Below, piece after piece: positions 17,004 to 23,274 of a stretch of DNA of 64,000 bases (position 1 is its first letter; every line of letters starts with the position of its first letter). A model generated the notes under the pieces. It had not been told where the DNA came from and made no database searches. It saw only the letters and a list, made by a program, of their open reading frames with translations. The stretch covers positions 6,435,501 through 6,499,500 of the forward strand of contig NZ_CP084742.1 of the NCBI RefSeq assembly GCF_020520285.1, written 5' to 3'. The stretch is from Pseudomonas sp. L5B5. Lineage in GTDB: Bacteria; Pseudomonadota; Gammaproteobacteria; Pseudomonadales; Pseudomonadaceae. The position numbers were made by a program, and so were the translations under genes.

Positions 17004-17888
17004 ATGCTTCGTCCTCATTTGCCGTTGAATGCGCTGCGAGCCTTCGAAGCCTCGGCGCGCCATTTGAGCTTTACCCGCGCGGCCATCGAGCTGTGCGTGA
17101 CCCAAGCCGCCGTCAGCCACCAGGTCAAGAGCCTGGAGACGCAGCTCAACGTCACCTTGTTCAAGCGCTTGCCCCGGGGGCTGATGCTTACCAGCGAAGG
17201 CGAGACCCTGCTGCCGGTGCTGCGCGAATGCTTCGACCGCATCGCCCAGACCCTGGGGCGCTTCGACGGCGGACATTATCGCGAAGTGCTGACGGTGGGG
17301 GCGGTGGGCACCTTTGCCGTGGGCTGGCTGCTACCGCGCCTGGCGGATTTCCAGGCGCGTTTCCCCTACATCGACCTGCGCCTGAGCACCAACAACAACC
17401 GGGTGGACGTGGCGGCCGAGGGCCTGGACTATGCCATCCGTTTTGGCAGCGGGGCCTGGCACGGCACTGATGCGATGCAGCTGATGCAGGCGCCGCTGTC
17501 GGTGTTGTGCATCCCCGAGATCGCCCGCCAATTGCAGACCCCCTCGGACCTGTTGGGGCAGACCCTGTTGCGTTCCTACCGCACCGATGAATGGCCGCAA
17601 TGGTTCCAGGCAGCAGGTCTGGGAGCCCATGCGCTGTTGCCCCAGAGCATCGTTTTCGATTCGTCCCTGGGCATGCTCGAAGCCGCCCTGCAGGGCATGG
17701 GCGTGGCCCTGGCGCCGCCCCTGATGTTCGAGCGGCAACTGGCCAGTGGCGCCGTGGAGCAGCCCTTCGCTGTGGGTATCGTCACCGGCAGCTACTGGCT
17801 GACCCGCCTGCAATCCCGGGCCGAGACCGCTGCGATGACGGCCTTCAGGGGCTGGCTGCTGGAGCAGATGGCCCGTCACGTTCCCTGA
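17004..17888 (+). CDS. ampR: AmpR, LysR-type regulator of ampC
   Basis: 294 residues, the usual AmpR length. The N-terminal winged helix reads LRAFEASARHLSFTRAAIEL followed by CVTQAAVSHQVKSLE, which closely resembles AmpR. The effector domain contains GTFAVGWLLPRLADFQARFP and NNNRVDVAAEGLDYAIRFG, also characteristic. It should bind UDP-MurNAc-pentapeptide (repressing) or anhydro-muropeptides (activating). The divergent ampC confirms the call. Confidence 0.94.
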   Translation: MLRPHLPLNALRAFEASARHLSFTRAAIELCVTQAAVSHQVKSLETQLNVTLFKRLPRGLMLTSEGETLLPVLRECFDRIAQTLGRFDGGHYREVLTVGAVGTFAVGWLLPRLADFQARFPYIDLRLSTNNNRVDVAAEGLDYAIRFGSGAWHGTDAMQLMQAPLSVLCIPEIARQLQTPSDLLGQTLLRSYRTDEWPQWFQAAGLGAHALLPQSIVFDSSLGMLEAALQGMGVALAPPLMFERQLASGAVEQPFAVGIVTGSYWLTRLQSRAETAAMTAFRGWLLEQMARHVP

Positions 17889-18014
17889 GAACTTCTGCGG
17901 CTCCATGGATCGCCCTTGGCCAGGGCCTGGATGCTGGGCACAATGCCTGGCCGTGCCGCGCAGCCTTGGTCGCCGCCAGGGGCATCGAGCCACGAGACGT
18001 GAGGGCAGGCTGCC

Positions 18015-18818
18015 ATGTTCAACCAGCAAGACGAACTTCAGGATCCGGACGCCATCCCGCGTCCGGTGTGCGCTTTGCGGATCTCGGCCCAGGCGGAGCG
18101 TTGGGAGCAGCCCTGGCACAGTCACCGCAAGGCGCAGTTGCTGTTTCCACTGGCCGGGGTGTTCATTTGTGAAAGCGCCGAGGGCCTCTGGTTGGCCCCA
18201 CCGCAGTGCGCCGTGTGGATTCCCAGCAGCATCGCCCATCGGGTCCAGGGGCTGGAGCATGCCCAGGGGTACTGCCTGTTCGTCGAGCCGGAACAGGCTC
18301 GGGACCTGCCCGATGCCTGCTGCACCCTGGCGGTGTCACCGCTGTTGCAGGAGCTGTTGCGGCGTTGCGCGCAGTTGCCGCAGTTGTACAACCTGGACGG
18401 CGCCGAGGGGCGGCTGATGGCGGTGGCCCTGGACGAACTGGCCGTTGCTCCCAGGGAGCAGATCCACTTGCCCATGCCCCGCCACGCCCAGTTGCGCCGT
18501 CTGGCCCAGCAGATCCTCGAGCAGCCGCAACGGCGCCATAGTCTCGAGCAGTGGGGCGAACTGATCGGTCTCAGCGAGCGCAGCCTGAGTCGCCTGATCC
18601 TGGCCGAAACCGGCCTGAGTTTCGGTCGGTGGCAGCGCCAGTTGCATATCCTGCTGGGGCTCAAGCAATTGGGACGCGGCGACTCGGTGGAGCGAGTGGC
18701 GCTGACCCTGGGCTACGACAGCGCCAGTGCCTTCATCCGCATGTTCAAGAAGGCCGTGGGCCAGCCCCCGGGGCGGTTTTTTACCGAACGCCGACAGATC
18801 CTGGACCACGACCTGTGA
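18015..18818 (+). CDS. AraC-family regulator with N-terminal cupin
   Basis: 267 residues: a cupin-type sensing domain (WHSHRKAQLLFPLAGVF, WIPSSIAHRVQG) and a C-terminal AraC DNA-binding domain with two HTHs (LEQWGELIGLSERSLSRLIL and VERVALTLGYDSASAFIRMF, then GQPPGRFF). It lies 126 bp after ampR in the same direction but has no visible target gene next to it; the downstream region is a REP-like cluster. Effector and regulon unknown. Confidence 0.88.
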   Translation: MFNQQDELQDPDAIPRPVCALRISAQAERWEQPWHSHRKAQLLFPLAGVFICESAEGLWLAPPQCAVWIPSSIAHRVQGLEHAQGYCLFVEPEQARDLPDACCTLAVSPLLQELLRRCAQLPQLYNLDGAEGRLMAVALDELAVAPREQIHLPMPRHAQLRRLAQQILEQPQRRHSLEQWGELIGLSERSLSRLILAETGLSFGRWQRQLHILLGLKQLGRGDSVERVALTLGYDSASAFIRMFKKAVGQPPGRFFTERRQILDHDL

Positions 18819-18840
18819 ACACGCTTACCCCGTATCCCCT

Positions 18841-18975
18841 GTAACCGCTGCGGCACCTGGCCGGCCACCTGGGATTTACGAGCGCTACGCGCCCGTGCGC
18901 AGCCTGCGGCAGCGGCTACACGAAGCGGCGGTGCGATCTGTAGCCGCTGTCGAGCTTGCGAGGCTGCGCCAAGGC
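18841..18975. repeat. REP-like inverted pair in a 326-bp gene-free stretch
   Basis: GCCTGCGGCAGCGGCTACAC (about 18903) and the opposite TGTAGCCGCTGTCGAGC (about 18939) repeat the cores seen elsewhere. They occupy the first half of the gap 18819-19144. The second half (19000-19144) is AT-rich and probably holds the promoter of the next gene; GAGAGG lies just before its ATG. Confidence 0.7.
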
Positions 18976-19144
18976 CCGCAGGGCCTTCAGCGATCGGCCG
19001 ACCGTCTGGGATCTAAGGTCGCTGGATGTGGAATGCCCAGCTTTGGCTGGATTGATCAATAAATTGTCGATATTGACTGATGCAGACATTTTTTCTCTCG
19101 AAGATGATAGTGATTCTTGTTTAAGCTCTTTCGAGAGGTGTCCC

Positions 19145-19561
19145 ATGTACTTCGATCACCAGCATTTTCCCATGGTCTGGATGCGTCATGCCGCCCCGGA
19201 CCCGGCGTTTGAAACCGACCCGTTCCAGCAACTCGAACAACTCATGACGCGCGGGCATGCCTTCGTCTTGTTGAGCGAGGGCATGCCCGATCCACAGGAG
19301 CGTGCCAGCGAGCAAAGCCGGGCCCGGCTCAAGCAGGGGGCGTTGTGGATGAAACGCAACAAGGCAACGATCCGGCGCTGGATCAAGGCGATGATCGTGA
19401 TCGCCCCGGACCCGCAAGCCCGGGCCGGCGTCGAGGCCTTTGCCGGCAATTACGAGAAGTTCTGGGGTTATCCCTTGCTGCACAGCGCCTCGCCCCTGTC
19501 AGCGGTGCACCTGGCCCAGCAACTGCTCAGCTCATCACGCAACAACCAGCACAATTGGTAG
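19145..19561 (+). CDS. Unrecognised 138-residue protein
   Basis: I do not recognise the family. It is a soluble protein rich in helices with no signal peptide or cysteine motif. Segments worth noting are RGHAFVLLSEGMPDPQERA, then a basic run (WMKRNKATIRRWIKAMIVI) and FAGNYEKFWGYPLL. The start at 19145 follows GAGAGG; the frame is open upstream to 18956 but crosses REP sequence. Codon use matches the host, so it is probably a genuine core or accessory host gene. It ends 16 bp before a convergent gene. Confidence 0.7.
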   Translation: MYFDHQHFPMVWMRHAAPDPAFETDPFQQLEQLMTRGHAFVLLSEGMPDPQERASEQSRARLKQGALWMKRNKATIRRWIKAMIVIAPDPQARAGVEAFAGNYEKFWGYPLLHSASPLSAVHLAQQLLSSSRNNQHNW

Positions 19562-19576
19562 AGACGAGCGCGACCG

Positions 19577-20023
19577 TTACTCGTGCTGGTGGCCGGGCCA
19601 AGTTTCCGTGGGGAAGTAGGCTTCCAGGCCAGGCTCCAGGTGCTCGATACCGGCCTTGACCCAGTAGCAGGTCAGGCGCGAGTAGTTGTCCAGGTCGCCA
19701 CGCACCAGGCAGGTGGAGCTGTGTCCCGGCCAACTGAAGCGCAACACGTTGGCCTCGCCCATCACTGCCCGTTCCACCTTGCCAATGGCCGTGGTGGTCT
19801 GGCCATTGAGGGTTTTGACCAGGGTCAGGGCCTGGTTTTCGAAGCGGATCACTGCCGTGCCGGAATAGGTCGGGCCACCGTCGGGCTCCTTGCCGATGAA
19901 CAGGTAATGGCCGGGCACCATGCTGTAGTAGATATGGGGTTCGGGAGCCTGGGCGGCATTGGCGGCCAGGCTGCCCAGCAGCAGGCCGAGAAGGGCAGTG
20001 GCCAGGCGGGGTAGAGGTGGCAT
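19577..20023 (-). CDS. Secreted hypothetical protein
   Basis: 148 residues with a clear signal peptide (LATALLGLLLGSLAANAAQA). The mature part (HIYYSMVPGHYLFIGKEPDG, TYSGTAVIRFENQALTLVK) is beta-rich with two cysteines (STCLVRGDL, RLTCYWVKAG) that could form one disulfide in the periplasm. No family recognised. The ATG at 20023 fits the signal; an in-frame TTG at 20047 is less likely. Convergent with the preceding gene. Confidence 0.75.
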   Translation of the reverse strand: MPPLPRLATALLGLLLGSLAANAAQAPEPHIYYSMVPGHYLFIGKEPDGGPTYSGTAVIRFENQALTLVKTLNGQTTTAIGKVERAVMGEANVLRFSWPGHSSTCLVRGDLDNYSRLTCYWVKAGIEHLEPGLEAYFPTETWPGHQHE

Positions 20024-20114
20024 CGAGGCTCGGTCCTGTGGCGGCAAAACCCTGATGATTCCAGAATTGGCCGCCCGGATAAATGCCTGTTTTGCCGTGG
20101 CCCGGTCCCGGTGC

Positions 20115-20690
20115 CTAGGGGTGTTCCATCACGATCAGCGCCAGGGTGTCGGGCTCCAGGGCCTCGAACAGGTGGGCGCTGCTGGCGCTGTACTTGATGT
20201 AGTCCCCGGGTTCCAGGCACAGGGGCTGATCCAGGGGGCCGGCCAGGGCCCGGCCGCGACACAGCAGAACATGCTCCACCGTGCCCGGCGGGTGGGCCCG
20301 GGACAGGCGTTGCCGACCGGGTTGGGCGAGCACTCGGTAGAGGTTGCGCAGGGCGCCGGGCGGGCAGTTGTCCAGTAGCGTTGCGGCGTAGGGGGCGTCC
20401 TCGGCGTGCACGGTCACGCCTTCGTTGGCGCGGATCACCTTCAACTGCGGTGTGGGCTGTTCCAGGAACCGGGTGACTTGCAACCCCATGGCCATGGCCA
20501 GGGCCCACAGGGTCTCGATACTGGGGTTGCCCACCCCGCCTTCCAATTGCGACAGCGTGGATTTCGCCACCCCGGCCCGCTTGGCCAATTCCGAGACGGA
20601 CAGCCCAGCGTTCAGGCGCTCGCGCTTGATCGCCATGGCCAGCAGGCCGATGGGGGAGGAATGCGGCAGGTCGTTCGTTTTATCGTTCAT
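20115..20690 (-). CDS. XRE-family regulator with C-terminal cupin
   Basis: 191 residues. The N-terminal helix-turn-helix is LSVSELAKRAGVAKSTLSQL, followed by EGGVGNPSIETLWALAMAMG, the standard XRE-cupin signature. The C-terminal cupin includes HLFEALEPDTLALIVME. Such proteins sense a small metabolite and repress a neighbouring transporter or catabolic gene. The divergent EamA transporter is the obvious target. I chose the ATG at 20690; another ATG at 20729 is in frame. Confidence 0.87.
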   Translation of the reverse strand: MNDKTNDLPHSSPIGLLAMAIKRERLNAGLSVSELAKRAGVAKSTLSQLEGGVGNPSIETLWALAMAMGLQVTRFLEQPTPQLKVIRANEGVTVHAEDAPYAATLLDNCPPGALRNLYRVLAQPGRQRLSRAHPPGTVEHVLLCRGRALAGPLDQPLCLEPGDYIKYSASSAHLFEALEPDTLALIVMEHP

Positions 20691-20739
20691 GGCGTCTATT
20701 AAATCATCCTTGAAAGGCTTGACGGGCATAATTCGGGAT

Positions 20740-20775
20740 GTTCATTATGGCGGTCGATCGTTCATTTTAATGAAT
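20740..20775. promoter_or_regulatory. Candidate operator of the XRE-cupin regulator
   Basis: A palindrome TTCATTTTAATGAA (20761-20774) is preceded 20 bp earlier by a further TTCATTA half (20741-20747). It lies in the 153-bp divergent region between the regulator and the EamA gene, in otherwise G+C-rich DNA. Assignment to this regulator is inference. Confidence 0.4.
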
Positions 20776-20843
20776 AGTGCTCGCTGCGCCCCGGAGTTTC
20801 TCATGCCGGTGCGCCGCTGGCGCCGGCAAGCGGGACGCACAGG

Positions 20844-21749
20844 ATGGATATGAAGACTCGGGGAACCCTGGAGATGGTCGCGGCCATGGTGATTTCCGGC
20901 ACCGTGGGCTGGCTGGTGGTGGGTTCGGGACAGGCGCCCTGGATCGTGGTGTTCTGGCGCTGTGTCTTCGGAGCACTGGCGATGCTGCTGGCCTGCGCCG
21001 CCCTGGGCCTGTTGCGCGGCCTGCGCCTGAGCGGGCGGCAGTTGGCGCTGATCGCCCTGGGCGGTTGCGCCCTGATGCTCAACTGGATGCTGCTGTTCAG
21101 TGCCTACAGCCAGGCGTCGATTGCAGTGGCCACGGTGGTCTATCACACCCAGCCGTTCATGCTGGTGGGCTTGGGCGCGCTGCTGTTCGGCGAACGCCTG
21201 ACGCTGGGCAAGTTCGGCTGGCTGGCCCTGGCATTCGCCGGGATGCTGTTCATCGTCTGCGCTCGGCCTGATTCGGGGAGGGGCGAGGGCAACTACCTGG
21301 TCGGCATCCTGCTGGCTTTGGGCGCGGCTTTCTTCTATGCCATTGCCGCGGCGACCACCAAGCAGTTGCGCGAGGTTCCTGCACCCTTGATCGTGCTGAT
21401 CCAGATGCTGGTCGGCCTGCTGCTCAGCGCTCCCTTCGCGCTCGGGGCCCGCGCGGTTCCGGCCGGGGAGGCGTGGATCTACTTGATGACGATCGGGGTG
21501 ATTCACACCGGGCTGATGTCGACCTTGCTTTATGGGGCCATCCAGCGGCTGTCCACGGTGCTGGTGGGGGCCTTGTCGTTCATCTACCCATTGATGGCGG
21601 TGCTGGTGGACTGGCTGGCCTTCGATCACCGGCTGGACGGGCTGCAGATCCTGGGCGGCGTGGCGATCCTCCTGGCGGCCGCCGGACTCAACCTCGGCTG
21701 GAGCCTGCGCTTGAACGGCGTTCGCCGACACGATGCAACATGGGATTAA
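20844..21749 (+). CDS. EamA/DMT-family transporter
   Basis: 301 residues with ten predicted membrane helices in two EamA repeats (first: MVAAMVISGTVGWLVVGSG ... GERLTLGKFGWLALAFAGML; second: YLVGILLALGAAFFYAIAAA ... DHRLDGLQILGGVAILLAAA). Family members are inner-membrane metabolite exporters. An alternative ATG six bases later (20850) has AGGA at a better distance. It is divergent from the XRE-cupin gene. The prophage lies 113 bp beyond its stop. Confidence 0.87.
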   Translation: MDMKTRGTLEMVAAMVISGTVGWLVVGSGQAPWIVVFWRCVFGALAMLLACAALGLLRGLRLSGRQLALIALGGCALMLNWMLLFSAYSQASIAVATVVYHTQPFMLVGLGALLFGERLTLGKFGWLALAFAGMLFIVCARPDSGRGEGNYLVGILLALGAAFFYAIAAATTKQLREVPAPLIVLIQMLVGLLLSAPFALGARAVPAGEAWIYLMTIGVIHTGLMSTLLYGAIQRLSTVLVGALSFIYPLMAVLVDWLAFDHRLDGLQILGGVAILLAAAGLNLGWSLRLNGVRRHDATWD

Positions 21750-21861
21750 GCCTGCGCCTGCTGGATTTTCCCTATGCCCAGGCATGGCAACTCCTGTATT
21801 GCCTGGCGCACCTGCAACCGTGCCTGGGGGACTGGCTGGTGGCCGGCCAGACCCACCTGTT
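21740..21861 (+). pseudogene. Possible 50-codon host ORF cut near its 3' end by the prophage
   Basis: An ATG overlapping the end of the EamA gene opens a frame (MGLSLRLLDFPYAQAWQLLY ...) that reaches the insertion site. Removing the prophage and one CTGTT copy restores ...HLF-VEPPWPHRR with a TAG at 56750-56752, giving 50 codons. With the prophage present it ends at a TGA at 21872-21874. The peptide has coding-like composition but no family I recognise, so it could be chance. Confidence 0.3.
21857..21861 (+). repeat. Target-site duplication, left copy (CTGTT)
   Basis: CTGTT directly precedes the prophage terminus and is repeated at 56717-56721. Five base pairs is the duplication length of Mu-type transposition. 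Confidence 0.92.
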
Positions 21862-21980
21862 TGTGAGGCAGTGAGAGATATGGCACTAAAGGAAACTGGT
21901 GGGAAGAAGAGGGAAGAAACAGGGTGAGGTAGGAAAGACGGGGGGTGGAGCCTGTTAGGTAGGAAATATCAGTGCCAAAT
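21862..21980 (+). other. Prophage left end with transposase-binding-like sites
   Basis: L1 (21878-21892) reads ATATGGCACTAAAGG and resembles the inward-read right-end site TTTGGCACCAACGG. A second site at 21972-21980 reads GTGCCAAAT, identical to the core of the right-end repeats but inverted relative to L1. Opposite orientation between left-end sites recalls the mixed orientation of Mu L sites. No gene lies between 21,875 and 22,051. Confidence 0.75.
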
Positions 21981-22013
21981 GAGGTGCGAAAGCAAAATTC
22001 CGTAGTGAGAATG

Positions 22014-22040
22014 AAAAGGCCCGTTTTAAGCGGGCCTTTT
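22014..22040. terminator. Rho-independent terminator after the repressor gene
   Basis: AAAAGGCCCG pairs perfectly with CGGGCCTTTT around a 7-base loop; T and A runs on the arms make it usable in both directions. It lies 11 bp past the repressor stop and shields the phage from rightward host transcription. Confidence 0.88.
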
Positions 22041-22051
22041 GGCGCTAGTGC

Positions 22052-22780
22052 TCAGATCATCCATCCGCCTGACCAGACTACCCTGCCAACCACCTGTAAG
22101 CGTTCCAAGCGGTCTGCCGACACGCTGATCGGCGGGTAGGCTGTGTTGGCGCTAATAACCATGACGCCGCCGTCCAACTGGCGCTGTAGCCGCTTGGCGT
22201 AGAGCAAGTCATCAAGGCGGATCACATAAACCCCTTCTCCTTGGATGACATTGCGGGAAAGGTCCACCATAACCGTGTCGCCGTCCTTCATAAATGGCTC
22301 GTTTGAATCGCCGTCTACGCGTACTGCGGCAAGCTCCGAGGGCGTCAGGCCCTTTTTGCGCAAGCTGTACTTGGTGAACGCTAGCATGGTCAGGATGCGG
22401 GCGCCCTCGCTCCATGCGGCATGACCCTGGTTGATGTAAGCATCATATAAAGGGACGTAGGCGTAAGTGTCTTCATCCTCTGCATGTTCTGGCTGTCTCT
22501 CACTGGGCAGCATCTCGCCTCGCCCTGACGCGATCCAGTCCAGGGATACCCCTACCGCAGACGCAAGAAGTGCCAGCGAGTTAAACGCTGGTACGCCTTC
22601 CCCCGCGATCCAGCGGTGAAGCGACGACAATCCCACATTCGCAGCTGCGGCAGCCTGTTTTCGGGATTCAAAAAGGTCAGCCACCGCCGCAATACGGGTT
22701 TCTATTCCCGTATTCGGAAAAGAAACCGCATTTTCGCCACGTGGAGGATGTTTCTTTTCTGTGTAAGTCACTGATTCCAC
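22052..22780 (-). CDS. Phage repressor, XRE HTH plus S24 LexA-like domain
   Basis: About 242 residues. The HTH is ESRKQAAAAANVGLSSLHRW followed by IAGEGVPAFNSLALLASAVG; the C-terminal half is an S24 peptidase-like dimerisation domain (DGDSNEPFMKDGDTVMVDLS, EGVYVIRLDDLLYAKRL). It matches C-type repressors of Pseudomonas transposable phages. The frame is open to a TTG at 22930, but the deduced promoter (-10 at 22828-22823) places transcription start near 22816, so I chose the GTG at 22780; a GTG at 22771 is equally possible. It should bind the nearby CCGNATNCGG operators and hold lysogeny. RecA-linked self-cleavage is possible but not shown. Confidence 0.85.
   Translation of the reverse strand: MESVTYTEKKHPPRGENAVSFPNTGIETRIAAVADLFESRKQAAAAANVGLSSLHRWIAGEGVPAFNSLALLASAVGVSLDWIASGRGEMLPSERQPEHAEDEDTYAYVPLYDAYINQGHAAWSEGARILTMLAFTKYSLRKKGLTPSELAAVRVDGDSNEPFMKDGDTVMVDLSRNVIQGEGVYVIRLDDLLYAKRLQRQLDGGVMVISANTAYPPISVSADRLERLQVVGRVVWSGGWMI
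22704..22720. promoter_or_regulatory. Distal copy of the repressor operator
   Basis: ATTCCCGTATTCGGAAA has the same CCGNATNCGG core as the three sites upstream, centred 105 bp (five times 21) from the nearest of them. It lies inside the 5' end of the repressor gene. A degenerate half (ATACGGG) is 20 bp further at 22692-22698. Confidence 0.6.
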
Positions 22781-22810
22781 GGGTTTTTTCCCAGTGCCCT
22801 CGATATAGAG

Positions 22811-22872
22811 ACCCAAATTCGGAATAAAAACTCCCGAATTCGGTTTACCAAGTCCCGTATACGGGATATATT
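22811..22872. promoter_or_regulatory. Overlapping divergent early/repressor promoters with three phased operators
   Basis: Operators CCAAATTCGG (22813-22822), CCGAATTCGG (22834-22843) and CCGTATACGG (22855-22864) are centred exactly 21 bp apart. Rightward promoter: TTTACC (22844-22849), 17-bp spacer, TATATT (22867-22872). Leftward promoter: TTGGTA (22851-22846), 17-bp spacer, TTTATT (22828-22823). Each spacer contains one operator, and the third covers the predicted repressor start. This is a genetic switch layout: repressor bound here would block the early promoter and control its own. Confidence 0.75.
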
Positions 22873-22929
22873 GTCCTGAACCGGCCGTTAGAGGGCCGAA
22901 AAAAACCACCCTTAGACGATGGTTATGCA

Positions 22930-23274
22930 ATGAAACCCTTCGACATACCGCTTGATATCGAAAGCCGCTGGGAGTGGATCAAATTCCAGCTCCGACTACG
23001 CGGAACAAATCTTGCCGAGCTGGCGCGAGAACATGGCCTGAATGATCGGGCGATCCGCAACGCGAAGAAACGGCCGTATCCGAGTGTGGAGCGGGCAATC
23101 GCCAAGGCCCTCGGGCTTGAGCCGGTCCAAATTTGGCCGGAACGCTGGAAAGATGGCGGCTTGCCCATTCGCCAGCGTCCGAACCGAGCTGAGTCCAATT
23201 CGGTATATCGAAAGCATACCGAAAAAGGTCCGGTTGGTCACAGTAAAACCCAGCGGAAAGACTCCGATGCGTAA
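22930..23274 (+). CDS. ner: Ner-like early transcriptional regulator
   Basis: 114 residues. The N-terminal 75 residues match the Ner/Nlp family: WEWIKFQLRLRGTNLAELAR, an HTH (HGLNDRAIRNAKKRPYPSVE) and the family ending LGLEPVQIWPERW. In Mu, Ner turns down the early and repressor promoters after infection. Here it is the first rightward gene, 58 bp after the early -10, as expected. The C-terminal 40 residues are basic and polar with no recognised domain. Its stop overlaps the transposase start (ATGCGTAA). Confidence 0.88.
   Translation: MKPFDIPLDIESRWEWIKFQLRLRGTNLAELAREHGLNDRAIRNAKKRPYPSVERAIAKALGLEPVQIWPERWKDGGLPIRQRPNRAESNSVYRKHTEKGPVGHSKTQRKDSDA

Noticed and set aside
18956..19144. N-terminal extension of the 138-residue host protein
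   Set aside because: It runs through REP-like sequence; the ATG at 19145 has GAGAGG before it.
22781..22930. Extended repressor N-terminus starting at the TTG at 22930
   Set aside because: It would translate through the operators and predicted promoters, and the peptide shows operator-derived repeats rather than a protein domain.
23042..23266. N-terminal extension of the transposase
   Set aside because: It overlaps the ner gene out of frame. The ATG at 23267 starts at the known Mu HTH domain and couples to the ner stop.
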